Assembly (NCBI RefSeq): GCF_038967635.1 | Contig: NZ_CP152413.1 | Span: forward strand, 5,770,001-5,834,000 | Origin: Bradyrhizobium sp. B124 | Lineage (GTDB): Bacteria > Pseudomonadota > Alphaproteobacteria > Rhizobiales > Xanthobacteraceae | Length of the DNA: 64,000 nucleotides | Direction: 5' to 3' | Shown: positions 27,739 to 35,899 of the stretch, in pieces | How positions within the stretch are numbered: position 1 is the stretch's first letter | How the letters are laid out: every line of letters starts with the position of its first letter | Made by a program: the position numbers and the translations under genes | Notes under the pieces: model-generated | What the model was told of the DNA's origin: nothing | Seen by the model: only the letters and a program-made list of their open reading frames with translations | Database searches by the model: none

Positions 27739-28932
27739 TCAGGCCGCTCGCTGTCCGCTGCCGGCATCGAGGCCGGCATAGATGCCCTTCTCGAAGCCTG
27801 CGAAGGCCTCCAGGCTGTGCTTGTCGGCGAACGGCAACAGCTGGGTCAGGATCACGCCGCAGACGTCGCGCGACGGATCGATCCAGTAATAGGTGTTGGC
27901 GAGGCCCGCCCAGGCGAGGCTGCCGGCGCTGCGGCCTTCCGGCGTCTTGGCGGTGTTGATCAGGAAGCTCAGGCCCCACTTCTTGACGATGTCGGGCCAG
28001 AGATCGACGTCATTGGTATACATCGGTGCCGCCGTCGTCATCTTGCCGACGGTGAGATCGCCGATGTGGTTCTGCCCCATCGTTGCGACGGTCTCGGCCT
28101 TCAGCACCTGATTGCCGTTGCCTTTGCCCTTGTTGAGGATCATCTGACAGAACTTGATGTAGTCGGCGGCGGTCGAATAGAGGCCGCCGCCACCCATGTG
28201 GAATTCAGGGTTCTGCTCGAGCTCGAACGGGATCGCCGCAAGCGCTCCGTCCTCGCCGCGCGCGTGCATGGCGACCAGCCGCTTGCGCATGTTGTCCGTG
28301 ATCTTGAAGCCGGTATCGCTCATGCCGAGCGGCGCGAACATGTTGTCGCGCAAGTACGCATCGAGCTTCTTGCCGGATGCTGCCTCCACGGCCTTGCCGA
28401 CGAAGTCGATATTGATACCGTATTCCCAGCGCGTGCCGGGATCGCTCGCCAGCGGCGTCTTCAGTGCGGCATTCGAGCAGGAGATGATCCCGGGCGTACC
28501 GGTCTTCTCCATATATTTCCCCATGTCGGCATTCCACAGGTCGTAGCAGAAGCCGGCAGTATGGGTCATGAGCTTGCGCAGTGTGATCGGCCCCTTGGCA
28601 GGCCGCAGCTTCGGCTCGCCTTTGGCATCGAAGCCGTCGAGCACCTGCACGGCGGCGAGATCGGGCAGCAGCTTGCCGATCGGCTCATCGAGCGAGAGCT
28701 TGCCCTGCTCGACGAGCTGCATCGCGCCCGCGGAGGTCACTGCCTTGGTCATCGAGGCGATCCAGAACACGCTGTCCGCCGTCATGGGATCGCTCTTGGA
28801 AAGGTCGCGCTTGCCGAACGCGCCCTCGTAGATCACGTCCTTGCCGGTGGCCGCGATGGCGACCACGCCGGGAATCTCCTTTGCCTCGCTCTTCTGCCGC
28901 AATACCTGATCGATCTGAGCCTTGCTCTGCAT
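27739..28932 (-). CDS. Serine hydrolase, beta-lactamase class C fold
   Basis: 397 residues of the AmpC/EstB-like superfamily. The SxxK nucleophile motif is SMTK (near residue 58) and a tyrosine motif is in WEYGINIDFVG. A late GG-rich segment is also present. No signal peptide is visible, so it is probably cytoplasmic and more likely an esterase or peptidase than a beta-lactamase. ATG at 28932 has GGAGG upstream. The substrate is unknown. Confidence 0.83.
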   Translation of the reverse strand: MQSKAQIDQVLRQKSEAKEIPGVVAIAATGKDVIYEGAFGKRDLSKSDPMTADSVFWIASMTKAVTSAGAMQLVEQGKLSLDEPIGKLLPDLAAVQVLDGFDAKGEPKLRPAKGPITLRKLMTHTAGFCYDLWNADMGKYMEKTGTPGIISCSNAALKTPLASDPGTRWEYGINIDFVGKAVEAASGKKLDAYLRDNMFAPLGMSDTGFKITDNMRKRLVAMHARGEDGALAAIPFELEQNPEFHMGGGGLYSTAADYIKFCQMILNKGKGNGNQVLKAETVATMGQNHIGDLTVGKMTTAAPMYTNDVDLWPDIVKKWGLSFLINTAKTPEGRSAGSLAWAGLANTYYWIDPSRDVCGVILTQLLPFADKHSLEAFAGFEKGIYAGLDAGSGQRAA

Positions 28933-29277
28933 TGGGGGCGTCCTCCGGTGGGTTTATTGTTTTGAAGTGGGCGGATCATCCTCCCGCTTTTCCGCTCCCG
29001 CAAGGCGGGTGCGATGCGATGGTGTCGCGATGTCGTGACAGCCGGGCCATTAGGAACGGCCGTGCTCAACAGATGTTCACCACGCGCGCAGATTTTGCGG
29101 TGGACTCCGCGCAAGTCCCGGTGACCTCCGACGACGGCCACGGTAACGTGATCAAGGAATGATTTTCGTACCTGATTATTTGCATTAACGCATTCAGATC
29201 GCTGCATAAACGGTGCGGCGAATTGGGATGGATTTGACGAAAAGATTCGTCATTTCGCGCCTCGCGGGGACGCAGCA
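28933..29277. other. Intergenic region, no gene seen
   Basis: About 345 bp between the divergent hydrolase gene and the small hypothetical gene. It should carry both promoters. A short pair of CCTCCCGCTTTTCCGC and GCAAGGCGGG wording occurs near 28980-29010. No RNA gene or longer repeat was recognised. Confidence 0.4.
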
Positions 29278-29601
29278 ATGATTTCGACATGGAGTGAATG
29301 GAAGCGCTATCCGCGGCCAGGCCGCGGCGAGAATATCGAGGCGCCGATCAGCCCTGGTCTCTATGAAGTTCGCTACGCGGGTACCGGTGCGCTGCACTCG
29401 TTTGAGGCAGTCGAGAATGTCGCCCAGGCGCTGGCGCTGCTGCAGACCGGCGCCAAGTCCTGGTTCGGCCGCCGCGATGCGCGGGCGCAGGCCGACCTCG
29501 AATACCGGACCTGCGCGACCTCGACCAAGGCGGATGCCAAGGCCGCGGCCGAACGCATGATCGGCCGCCGCGAAGCCTACATGTCGGGCGGCGCGATCTG
29601 A
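29278..29601 (+). CDS. Hypothetical protein, 107 aa
   Basis: A small soluble protein that I do not recognise. It has a Pro/Arg-rich start (WKRYPRPGRG), a GLYEVRYAGTG beta-type segment, a helix (VENVAQALALL) and a basic, Ala-rich helical end. Codon choice matches the neighbouring genes, and GGGGACG lies at proper spacing before the ATG, so it is probably real. GLYEVRYAGTG faintly recalls the start of GIY-YIG folds, but the catalytic Arg and Glu pattern is missing, so no function is assigned. A family B hairpin follows. Confidence 0.6.
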   Translation: MISTWSEWKRYPRPGRGENIEAPISPGLYEVRYAGTGALHSFEAVENVAQALALLQTGAKSWFGRRDARAQADLEYRTCATSTKADAKAAAERMIGRREAYMSGGAI

Positions 29602-29610
29602 CACGCTGCT

Positions 29611-29697
29611 GTCATTCCGGGGCGATGCGCAGCATCGAACCTCGGATGCACAAGGGCGCACCTGAGGTCTGGTCCTCCGGGCCATCCTGGAATGACG
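29611..29697. repeat. Hairpin repeat, family B copy 3
   Basis: GTCATTCCGGGGCGATGCGC on the left and CATCCTGGAATGAC on the right, with an inner GATGCGCAGCATC stem. It is the closest relative of copy 2 at 10838, sharing the inner 'cagcatcgaac' wording and the GGTC/GGACC-type centre. Confidence 0.75.
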
Positions 29698-29820
29698 GTC
29701 TTCCGCAACGGCGCCGCGTTTGCGTCCAAGCAGGGTCGCGCTGGCCGCCAGTGCATCGCCGCGGCTTTCCGCCTATATAGGCGGCGAATACCCCTCCAAA
29801 GAAATTCCAGGAGTAACGCC

Positions 29821-31317
29821 ATGACCCCGCCCGTTGCCGCACGCGCCACGCAATCCGCAGCCACCTCCCTGCAAAGCCGCCTGAAGGACCCGTCGCTGCT
29901 GCGCGATCGCTGCTACATCGACGGCGCCTGGGTCGGCACGCCGGAATTCGCCGTCAACAATCCGGCGACCGGCGTCGAACTGATCAGGATTCCGCAACTG
30001 GGCGCTGACGACACCACCGGGGCCGTCGAAGCCGCCCAGCGGGCGTTTCCGGCCTGGGCCAAGCTGACCGCCAAGCAGCGCTCCAATATCCTACGCAAAT
30101 GGTTCGACCTGATCATTGCCAATCGCGAGGATCTCGCGCTGATCCTGACCTCCGAGCAGGGCAAGCCGCTGGCGGAAGCGCTCGGCGAAGTCGATATCGG
30201 CGCGGCCTATGTCGAGTTCTTCGCGGAAGAAGCGCGCCGCGTCTATGGCGAGACGATTCCGACCCAGCGTCCGGATGCCCGCCTGCTCGCGATCCGGCAG
30301 CCGATCGGCGTCTGCGGCGCCATCACGCCGTGGAATTTCCCGAACTCGATGATCACGCGAAAAGTGTCGCCGGCGCTGGCCGCCGGCTGCACGGTGGTGC
30401 TGAAGCCCGCCAACGAGACGCCGCTGTCCGCGCTCGCGCTCGCGGTACTGGCTGAGAAGGCTGGCGTGCCGAAGGGCGTGCTCAACATCGTCACCGGTGA
30501 TGCGCCGCCGATCGGCAAGGTGCTGTGCGAGCATCCGGCGGTGCGGTTCGTCGGCTTCACGGGTTCGACCAATGTCGGCAAGATCCTGTACCGGCAAGCA
30601 TCGGTCGGCGTGAAAAAGCTCGGCCTCGAGCTCGGCGGCAACGCGCCCTTCGTGGTGTTCGACGATGCCGACATCGACGCCGCGGTCGAAGGCGCCATCG
30701 TCTCCAAGTATCGCAACATGGGCCAGACCTGCGTGTGCGCCAATCGTCTCTACGCGCAGGACAAGATCTACGACCAGTTCGTCGAGAAGCTGTCGAAGAA
30801 GGTCGCCGAGATGAAGATCGGCGACGGCACCGAGCAAGGCGTGACCCAGGGACCGCTGATCAACATGAAGGCGATCGAGAAGGTCGAGCGGCACATTGCC
30901 GACGCCGTAAAGGGCGGCGCCAAGGTCGTGACCGGCGGCAAGCGCTCGGCGCTGGGCCGCAGCTTCTTCGAGCCGACCGTGCTGTCGGACGTGAGACCCG
31001 ACGCGCTCGTCGCGCAGGAGGAGACCTTCGGCCCGCTCGCGCCGGTGATCCGCTTCAAGGACGAGGCCGATGTGATCGCGATGTGCAACGCCTCGCCGTT
31101 CGGTCTCGCCTCCTACTTCTATTCGCGTGACATCGGCCGCGTCTGGCGCGTCGCCGAAGCGCTGGAGTCGGGCATGGTCGGCGTCAACTCCGGCCTGATC
31201 ACGACCGAGGTCGCACCGTTCGGCGGCGTCAAGGAATCGGGTCTGGGCCGCGAAGGCTCGCGCCACGGCATGGATGAGTATGTCGAGATCAAATACGTCA
31301 TGATGGCCGGCGTCTGA
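29821..31317 (+). CDS. gabD: NAD(P)-dependent succinate-semialdehyde dehydrogenase
   Basis: Oxidises succinate semialdehyde to succinate, the last step of GABA degradation. The 498 residues have the aldehyde dehydrogenase motifs: PWNFPNSMITRK, GFTGSTNVGK, general base Glu in LELGGNAPF (near 268) and the nucleophile Cys in GQTCVCANR (near 303, with the second Cys usual for SSADH). ATG at 29821 is preceded by AGGAG at good spacing, so the longer upstream frame through the repeat is rejected. No GABA transaminase lies nearby. Confidence 0.92.
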   Translation: MTPPVAARATQSAATSLQSRLKDPSLLRDRCYIDGAWVGTPEFAVNNPATGVELIRIPQLGADDTTGAVEAAQRAFPAWAKLTAKQRSNILRKWFDLIIANREDLALILTSEQGKPLAEALGEVDIGAAYVEFFAEEARRVYGETIPTQRPDARLLAIRQPIGVCGAITPWNFPNSMITRKVSPALAAGCTVVLKPANETPLSALALAVLAEKAGVPKGVLNIVTGDAPPIGKVLCEHPAVRFVGFTGSTNVGKILYRQASVGVKKLGLELGGNAPFVVFDDADIDAAVEGAIVSKYRNMGQTCVCANRLYAQDKIYDQFVEKLSKKVAEMKIGDGTEQGVTQGPLINMKAIEKVERHIADAVKGGAKVVTGGKRSALGRSFFEPTVLSDVRPDALVAQEETFGPLAPVIRFKDEADVIAMCNASPFGLASYFYSRDIGRVWRVAEALESGMVGVNSGLITTEVAPFGGVKESGLGREGSRHGMDEYVEIKYVMMAGV

Positions 31318-31714
31318 TCGCGGAGTACCGTGTCCCTTCGCCCTTGCGGCGAGGGGACGCATGCCGGCGAACCCATCGATCGTCCTTGTCGATCGCTCCA
31401 TCTGCCGGCGTGCGACAATTCACCGCGTCCGCCGAACGATGGCGGTCCGATCGCGACGGCGATCGCATCAAGAATCTTTCTAATCTCGAAGCGAGCTTTC
31501 AGAATCTAGCTGCGTACGCGCGGTGCCACGCAACGGAAGCATATTCGAATCTTGGAATCTGCCGCGTCGATATCGCCTCGCGCAGCAGGCTTCATCCCCG
31601 TTTCCTAGATACGTTCTAGTTGGCGTCGCAGCGCATGCTGCTTATGCCCCGGTGGTCGCGCTCGAACTCTGACGATGTTCGAGCCGAAACCAAGAACAAG
31701 AATCCGGGGACCTT
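31318..31714. other. Intergenic region upstream of TonB receptor; no gene seen
   Basis: About 397 bp, less GC-rich towards its middle. It should contain the promoter of the receptor gene. One candidate iron-control site is listed separately. No repeat of the window's families and no plausible gene were found. Confidence 0.5.
31468..31484. promoter_or_regulatory. Candidate iron control element (Irr-type) upstream of the receptor
   Basis: TCAAGAATCTTTCTAAT contains the dyad AGAA-TCT-TTCT, which matches the core and spacing of the rhizobial Irr box (TTTAGAA-N3-TTCTAAA) at about 11 of 14 fixed positions. It lies about 230 bp before the receptor start. The match is by eye and the outer bases are poor, so this is a candidate only. 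Confidence 0.3.
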
Positions 31715-33997
31715 ATGCTCGTCACTTCAAACGTTCCGTGCGCATTCCGACTCGTGTGCGCGTCTCTCCTCCTGACCACGGTCCCTTCGCTCGCGCAGTC
31801 GCCGGAGCAACCACCCGCAAGCGGTGCTGCGCCGCTTCCGCCGGTCGTCGTGGCCGCGCCACAGCATCGCGCCACGCCGGTCCGGAGGCCGTCATCGTCA
31901 CGAGCGGCGCGCTCGTCGGCATCGCATCAGGCGAGCCGGCGTGAGCACGCGCCAGCACCCGCGGCCACGCCCACCGCCGGTGCGCAGCAGGCGGCGTTGC
32001 CCGTGCCCTATATCGGCGGCCAGGTCGCGCGCGGCGGGCAACTCGGCCTGCTCGGCAACAAGGACTATATGGATACGCCATATAGCCTGACGAGTTATAC
32101 TGAGAAGACGATCCGCGATCAGCAGGCAACCAGCGTCGCGGAAGTGCTGACGAATTCCGATCCGTCGGTGCGTGCTGCGATCGGCAGCAGCAACCGTTAC
32201 GACGCGCTGACCATCCGCGGCTTCCGGGTCGAGAACAGCGAAATCGCGTTGAATGGGCTTTACGGCCTCGTTCCGGCCTATCGCGTCAACCCGGCTCCCA
32301 TCGAGCGCATTGAGCTGCTCAAGGGGCCGGGTGCCTTCCTCAATGGTATGGCCCCGCAAGGCAGCATCGGCGGTACGGTCAATGTCGTGACCAAGCGGGC
32401 GGCGGAGGACCTCACGCGCCTGACCGCGGGCTACATTTCCGACGGACGTTTCGGAACGGAGCTCGACCTCGCACGCCGCTACGGCGAACAGAAGGAGTGG
32501 GGCGTTCGCTTCAACGGCGGGATCGATGGCGGCAACACCTCGATCGATCGGCAGTCCACGCGCAACGGCGTGGGTTCGCTCGGCGTCGACTATCATGGCG
32601 AACGCTTTCGCTGGTCCGCGGACATCATCTCCCAGGACGACTGGATGAAGGCGGCCCAGCGTGGCTACACGCCGGTGCCCGGCATCGCCATGCCGAAGGC
32701 CCCCGATCCGCGCATCAATCTCGCGCAGCCGTTTGACCGTGCGCGGTCGCAGAGCCTGACCGGCTTGACCAGGGCCGAATACGATCTCAGCAACAGCGTC
32801 ACCGTGTTCGGCGCGATCGGCGCCAACCAGTTCCGCTACGACAAGCAGGAAGATCCGGGCGCGACGATTCTCAACACCGCGGGCGATGCCCGGGGCACGT
32901 CCCGATTCCAGACCGGCAAGTCGGAGGGCGTCTCCGGCGAGGCGGGCGTCCGTGCGCGTTTCGACACGGGACCCGTCGGCCATGAGGTCGTGGTCAGCGG
33001 CAGCGCGCTCGACCGGACCGATTGGCTCGGGCAGACCAACTACGCGACTTACCTCACCAACATCTACCGGCCGACCTTGTTGGCGAGTCCGGGAACTCCG
33101 GTATCGACGTTCCCGGAGGGCAAGTCGGGATTCCTCGGGCTGCGCAGTGTCGGCGTTGCCGATACCATCACGACCATGGGCGGCATGCTGCAAGTGATCG
33201 TGGGCGCGCGCCAACAGCAGGTGATCGCGAGCAGCTTCGATCCCGTCAGCGGCCTGGAGACCACGCACTACGACGCAAGCGCAACGTCGCCTTCGATCGC
33301 GCTGGTGGTGCGGCCGATCAAGGAGTTTTCGCTCTATGCCAACTACATTGAAGGCCTGACGCCAGGGCCGACGCCGCCTTCCGGCGCGGTGAATACCAAT
33401 GCGGTGTTCGCACCCTTCAAGACCCGGCAGGTCGAAGTCGGCACAAAGCTCGATCTCGGAGGCTTCGGCGCGAGCCTCTCGGCGTTCCAGATCAGCCTGC
33501 CGAGCGGTGTGATCGATCCCATCACCAAGATCTACAGCCTCGATGGCGAACAGAGAAACCGCGGCGTCGAGCTCAATACATTTGGCGAGGTCGCGCCCGG
33601 CGTCCGCGTGCTCGGCGGCGTGACCTGGCTCGATGCCCGGCTCACCCAGACGCAGGGCCACCTCTACGACGGCAATCGCGCGATCGGCGCGCCCGACCTG
33701 CAGGGCAATCTCGGCGTCGAATGGGATACGCCCTTCGTGCCCGGCCTCACCGCGACGGCACGAGCCATCTACACCAGCCGGGCCTATGTCAGCGCCGACA
33801 ACATCCAGAGCGTCCCCGCTTGGGCGACCTTTGACATCGGTGCGCGTTACGCGACGAGCCTCGCGGGGCGCCCGACCACGTTCAGGGCGTCACTGACCAA
33901 TCTGTTCGACAAGCACTACTGGATCGGCAATCCAACCGGCTATGTGATCAGCGGCATGCCGCGGACGCTGTGGCTTTCGATGACGGTCGACTTCTAG
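31715..33997 (+). CDS. TonB-dependent siderophore receptor
   Basis: An outer-membrane, energy-coupled ferric-siderophore importer of 760 residues. A hydrophobic signal segment ends near SLAQS, and a Pro/Ala-rich linker follows. The plug domain includes DALTIRGFRVENSEIALNG, IERIELLKGPGAFLNG and GSIGGTVNVVTKRA (about residues 110-230). A beta-barrel of some 22 strands ends in the outer-membrane signature phenylalanine (LSMTVDF). The layout is that of FhuA/FpvA-type receptors. No siderophore synthesis, periplasmic or permease gene is near, so it is probably a xenosiderophore receptor. Confidence 0.93.
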   Translation: MLVTSNVPCAFRLVCASLLLTTVPSLAQSPEQPPASGAAPLPPVVVAAPQHRATPVRRPSSSRAARSSASHQASRREHAPAPAATPTAGAQQAALPVPYIGGQVARGGQLGLLGNKDYMDTPYSLTSYTEKTIRDQQATSVAEVLTNSDPSVRAAIGSSNRYDALTIRGFRVENSEIALNGLYGLVPAYRVNPAPIERIELLKGPGAFLNGMAPQGSIGGTVNVVTKRAAEDLTRLTAGYISDGRFGTELDLARRYGEQKEWGVRFNGGIDGGNTSIDRQSTRNGVGSLGVDYHGERFRWSADIISQDDWMKAAQRGYTPVPGIAMPKAPDPRINLAQPFDRARSQSLTGLTRAEYDLSNSVTVFGAIGANQFRYDKQEDPGATILNTAGDARGTSRFQTGKSEGVSGEAGVRARFDTGPVGHEVVVSGSALDRTDWLGQTNYATYLTNIYRPTLLASPGTPVSTFPEGKSGFLGLRSVGVADTITTMGGMLQVIVGARQQQVIASSFDPVSGLETTHYDASATSPSIALVVRPIKEFSLYANYIEGLTPGPTPPSGAVNTNAVFAPFKTRQVEVGTKLDLGGFGASLSAFQISLPSGVIDPITKIYSLDGEQRNRGVELNTFGEVAPGVRVLGGVTWLDARLTQTQGHLYDGNRAIGAPDLQGNLGVEWDTPFVPGLTATARAIYTSRAYVSADNIQSVPAWATFDIGARYATSLAGRPTTFRASLTNLFDKHYWIGNPTGYVISGMPRTLWLSMTVDF

Positions 33998-34101
33998 GGG
34001 AGCGTCGAAAGGCCCTCGCGCGCCGCAAGCTGATGCGCGGTGGCCATTCAACCGTCGCGGTTAAGTCTGCGAAACATCCGTCGCGATCCGGTGATTACCG
34101 G

Positions 34102-35001
34102 TCACACGCCCTTGTCGTTCGGATTGGCCACCGCGTCCTTCAGCGGCGCCGTCATCGGGAAATTCAGGTTCACGTTCTTCGGCGGGATCGGCCGCGTGAA
34201 CCATTTTGCGTAGAGCTCCTGGAATTCATTGCTCTTCATCATGGCGACCAGCGTCCGGTCGACCAGCGCCTTGAATTCCGGATCGCCCTTGCGGATGATC
34301 AGCCCGTAAGGCTCGGTACGCAGGCTATCGTCGATGATGCGCCAGTCCGCGGGATTGGTGCTGCCCGCGATCAGGCTGGCGAGCAGAATGTCGTCCATCA
34401 CGAAGGCGTCGCTGCGCCCGGTGGTCAGCGCCAGGAACGACGCGGCATGGTCCGGGGTCAGGATGTTCTTGGTCTGAAAGTTCTTCGCCTGGGCGCGCGC
34501 GCTCAACAGTCCGATCGAGGTCGAGCCCGAGGTCAGCGAGACCGGCCTTCCGCCGAGATCTTCGAAGGTCTTGATCGGGGCGTCCTTCTGCACCACCGCG
34601 CGGATGCTTGACACGAAGATCGTGGTGCTGAAGGCGACGACTTTCTGCCGCTCCAGCGTGTTGGTCGCGGGACCGCAGACGATGTCGATGGTGCCGTTCT
34701 CGATCAGCGGTATCTGGGTGGAGAGCTGGATCGGCTGCAGTTTGGTCTGCAGCGCCGGCAGCTTGAGCTCGGTCTTCACCGCGTCGACGATCCGCGCGCA
34801 GAGGTCCATCGCGAAGCCGACCGGCGTCTGGTTGTCGTCGAGATAGGAGAACGGGACCGAGACGTCGCGGTGCCCGAGCCGGATTTCGCCGGCGTCGCGG
34901 ATCTTGGCAAGCGTGCCGCCGGGCGATTGGGCCTGCGCCGGTGTCGCTATCGCCGTCGCGAGAAAGGCTAGGTAAGTCAATTGCTTGAGTGCTTTATTCA
35001 T
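34102..35001 (-). CDS. Amino-acid-type ABC transporter substrate-binding protein
   Basis: A periplasmic solute-binding protein of 299 residues, SBP family 3 (GltI/glutamate-aspartate type). It has a clear signal peptide ending at TPAQAQ. Family wording follows: GHRDVSVPFSYLDDNQTPVGFAMDLC, a hinge CGPATNTLERQKVVAFS, and LTSGSTSIGLL. No permease or ATPase gene accompanies it in the window, so it must work with a transporter encoded elsewhere or have a sensing role. It is divergent from a GntR regulator over a short control region with repeat operators. Confidence 0.9.
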   Translation of the reverse strand: MNKALKQLTYLAFLATAIATPAQAQSPGGTLAKIRDAGEIRLGHRDVSVPFSYLDDNQTPVGFAMDLCARIVDAVKTELKLPALQTKLQPIQLSTQIPLIENGTIDIVCGPATNTLERQKVVAFSTTIFVSSIRAVVQKDAPIKTFEDLGGRPVSLTSGSTSIGLLSARAQAKNFQTKNILTPDHAASFLALTTGRSDAFVMDDILLASLIAGSTNPADWRIIDDSLRTEPYGLIIRKGDPEFKALVDRTLVAMMKSNEFQELYAKWFTRPIPPKNVNLNFPMTAPLKDAVANPNDKGV

Positions 35002-35044
35002 CAGGTGCTCGCGAACGCAGGCTGAATTGGATACGATAGATCAA

Positions 35045-35089
35045 GATTTTATACACAGGATTGCATAATCTGCAATCCGATTTTATACA
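35045..35089. promoter_or_regulatory. Operator-like array between divergent SBP and GntR genes
   Basis: Two identical copies of GATTTTATACA (35045-35055 and 35079-35089) flank a perfect dyad, GGATTGCA-TAATC-TGCAATCC (35058-35078). The array fills the short AT-rich control region between the binding-protein gene and the regulator gene. FCD-type GntR proteins usually bind short dyads next to their own gene, so this is the likely operator. Binding by this particular regulator is inference. Confidence 0.6.
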
Positions 35090-35140
35090 ATCGTGGCCAA
35101 GTCGGATACCATGGCATGGCACCAGCGAGAGAGAAGCCGG

Positions 35141-35842
35141 ATGGAACCAGCGACCGCCGCCAACCATCGAGGGGCCGGACCTCACGGTTCCGCGCCGGAC
35201 GCCGTGCGCGAGGCGCTGCGGGCCGCGATCAGTTCCGGCGAGCTCGCGCCCGGGCTGCAACTCCGTCAGGACGAGCTTGCTGCCCGGTTCGGCACCAGCC
35301 GCATCCCGGTGCGCGAGGCGCTGCGCCAGCTCGAGGCCGAGGGTTTTGTCACGTTCTTGCCCAACCGCGGAGCGGTGGTTTCGGATCTCTCGATCGACGA
35401 GGTGATCGAGCTGCTCGAGATCCGCATCGCACTCGAATGCCACGCGTTGCGATTGGCGATCCCCGCAATGGGTGAGATCGATCTCGAGGCGGCGACGAAA
35501 ATCCTCCGCGCCTACGACGCCGAACCTGATCCGGCGCAATGGGGCGCCTTCAATTGGAAATTCCACGCCACGCTCTACGCGCCGTGCAATCGCCCGCGTC
35601 TGCTCAGCATGATCGAGGCGAATTACGGCCACGTTGGCCGCTTCACACGGGCGCTGGTGTCGCAGGCGACCGGCAAGGAGCGTCCGCAGCGCGAGCACTA
35701 CCGGCTGCTCGAATTCTGCCGCGACGGCGAGGTCAAGAAGGCCGTCCGCCTGTTGCGCGATCACATCGAGGAGACGCAGAAGACGCTGCGCTCGGCGCAG
35801 CGCCAGGCGTTGCGCGATGCGGGCCTGGAACGTCCGATCTGA
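35141..35842 (+). CDS. GntR-family regulator (FCD/FadR subfamily)
   Basis: A ligand-responsive repressor of 233 residues. The winged helix includes DAVREALRAAISSGELAPG and RFGTSRIPVREALRQLEAEG (residues about 20-75). A C-terminal all-helical FCD domain has metal-site acids and histidines (EIRIALECHALRLA; FHATLYAPCNRPRL; HYRLLEFCRDG). ATG at 35141 was preferred because GAGAGAG precedes it and the longer starts at 35093 and 35111 run into the operator array. It should control the divergent binding protein and perhaps the downstream FAD oxidase. Confidence 0.9.
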   Translation: MEPATAANHRGAGPHGSAPDAVREALRAAISSGELAPGLQLRQDELAARFGTSRIPVREALRQLEAEGFVTFLPNRGAVVSDLSIDEVIELLEIRIALECHALRLAIPAMGEIDLEAATKILRAYDAEPDPAQWGAFNWKFHATLYAPCNRPRLLSMIEANYGHVGRFTRALVSQATGKERPQREHYRLLEFCRDGEVKKAVRLLRDHIEETQKTLRSAQRQALRDAGLERPI

Positions 35843-35867
35843 TCGCTGAGACAATTCAAATCATCGC

Positions 35868-35885
35868 AGGCCCCGCTGCGGGCCT
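35868..35885 (+). terminator. Possible terminator after the GntR gene
   Basis: AGGCCC and GGGCCT form a stem around CGCTGC, and CTG/CAG bases extend it slightly. Only a TT follows, so termination would be weak. It lies in the 57-bp gap between the regulator and the FAD oxidase gene and could reduce read-through. Confidence 0.35.
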
Positions 35886-35899
35886 TTGGGAGACCACGC

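Noticed and set aside
29278..29601. Annotation of the 107-residue protein as a GIY-YIG nuclease
   Set aside because: The similarity is limited to a short glycine-rich strand; catalytic Arg, Glu and Tyr positions are not in place.
31898..33661. A 587-codon open frame opposite the TonB receptor
   Set aside because: The receptor on the plus strand has signal peptide, plug and barrel motifs; the opposing frame has none.
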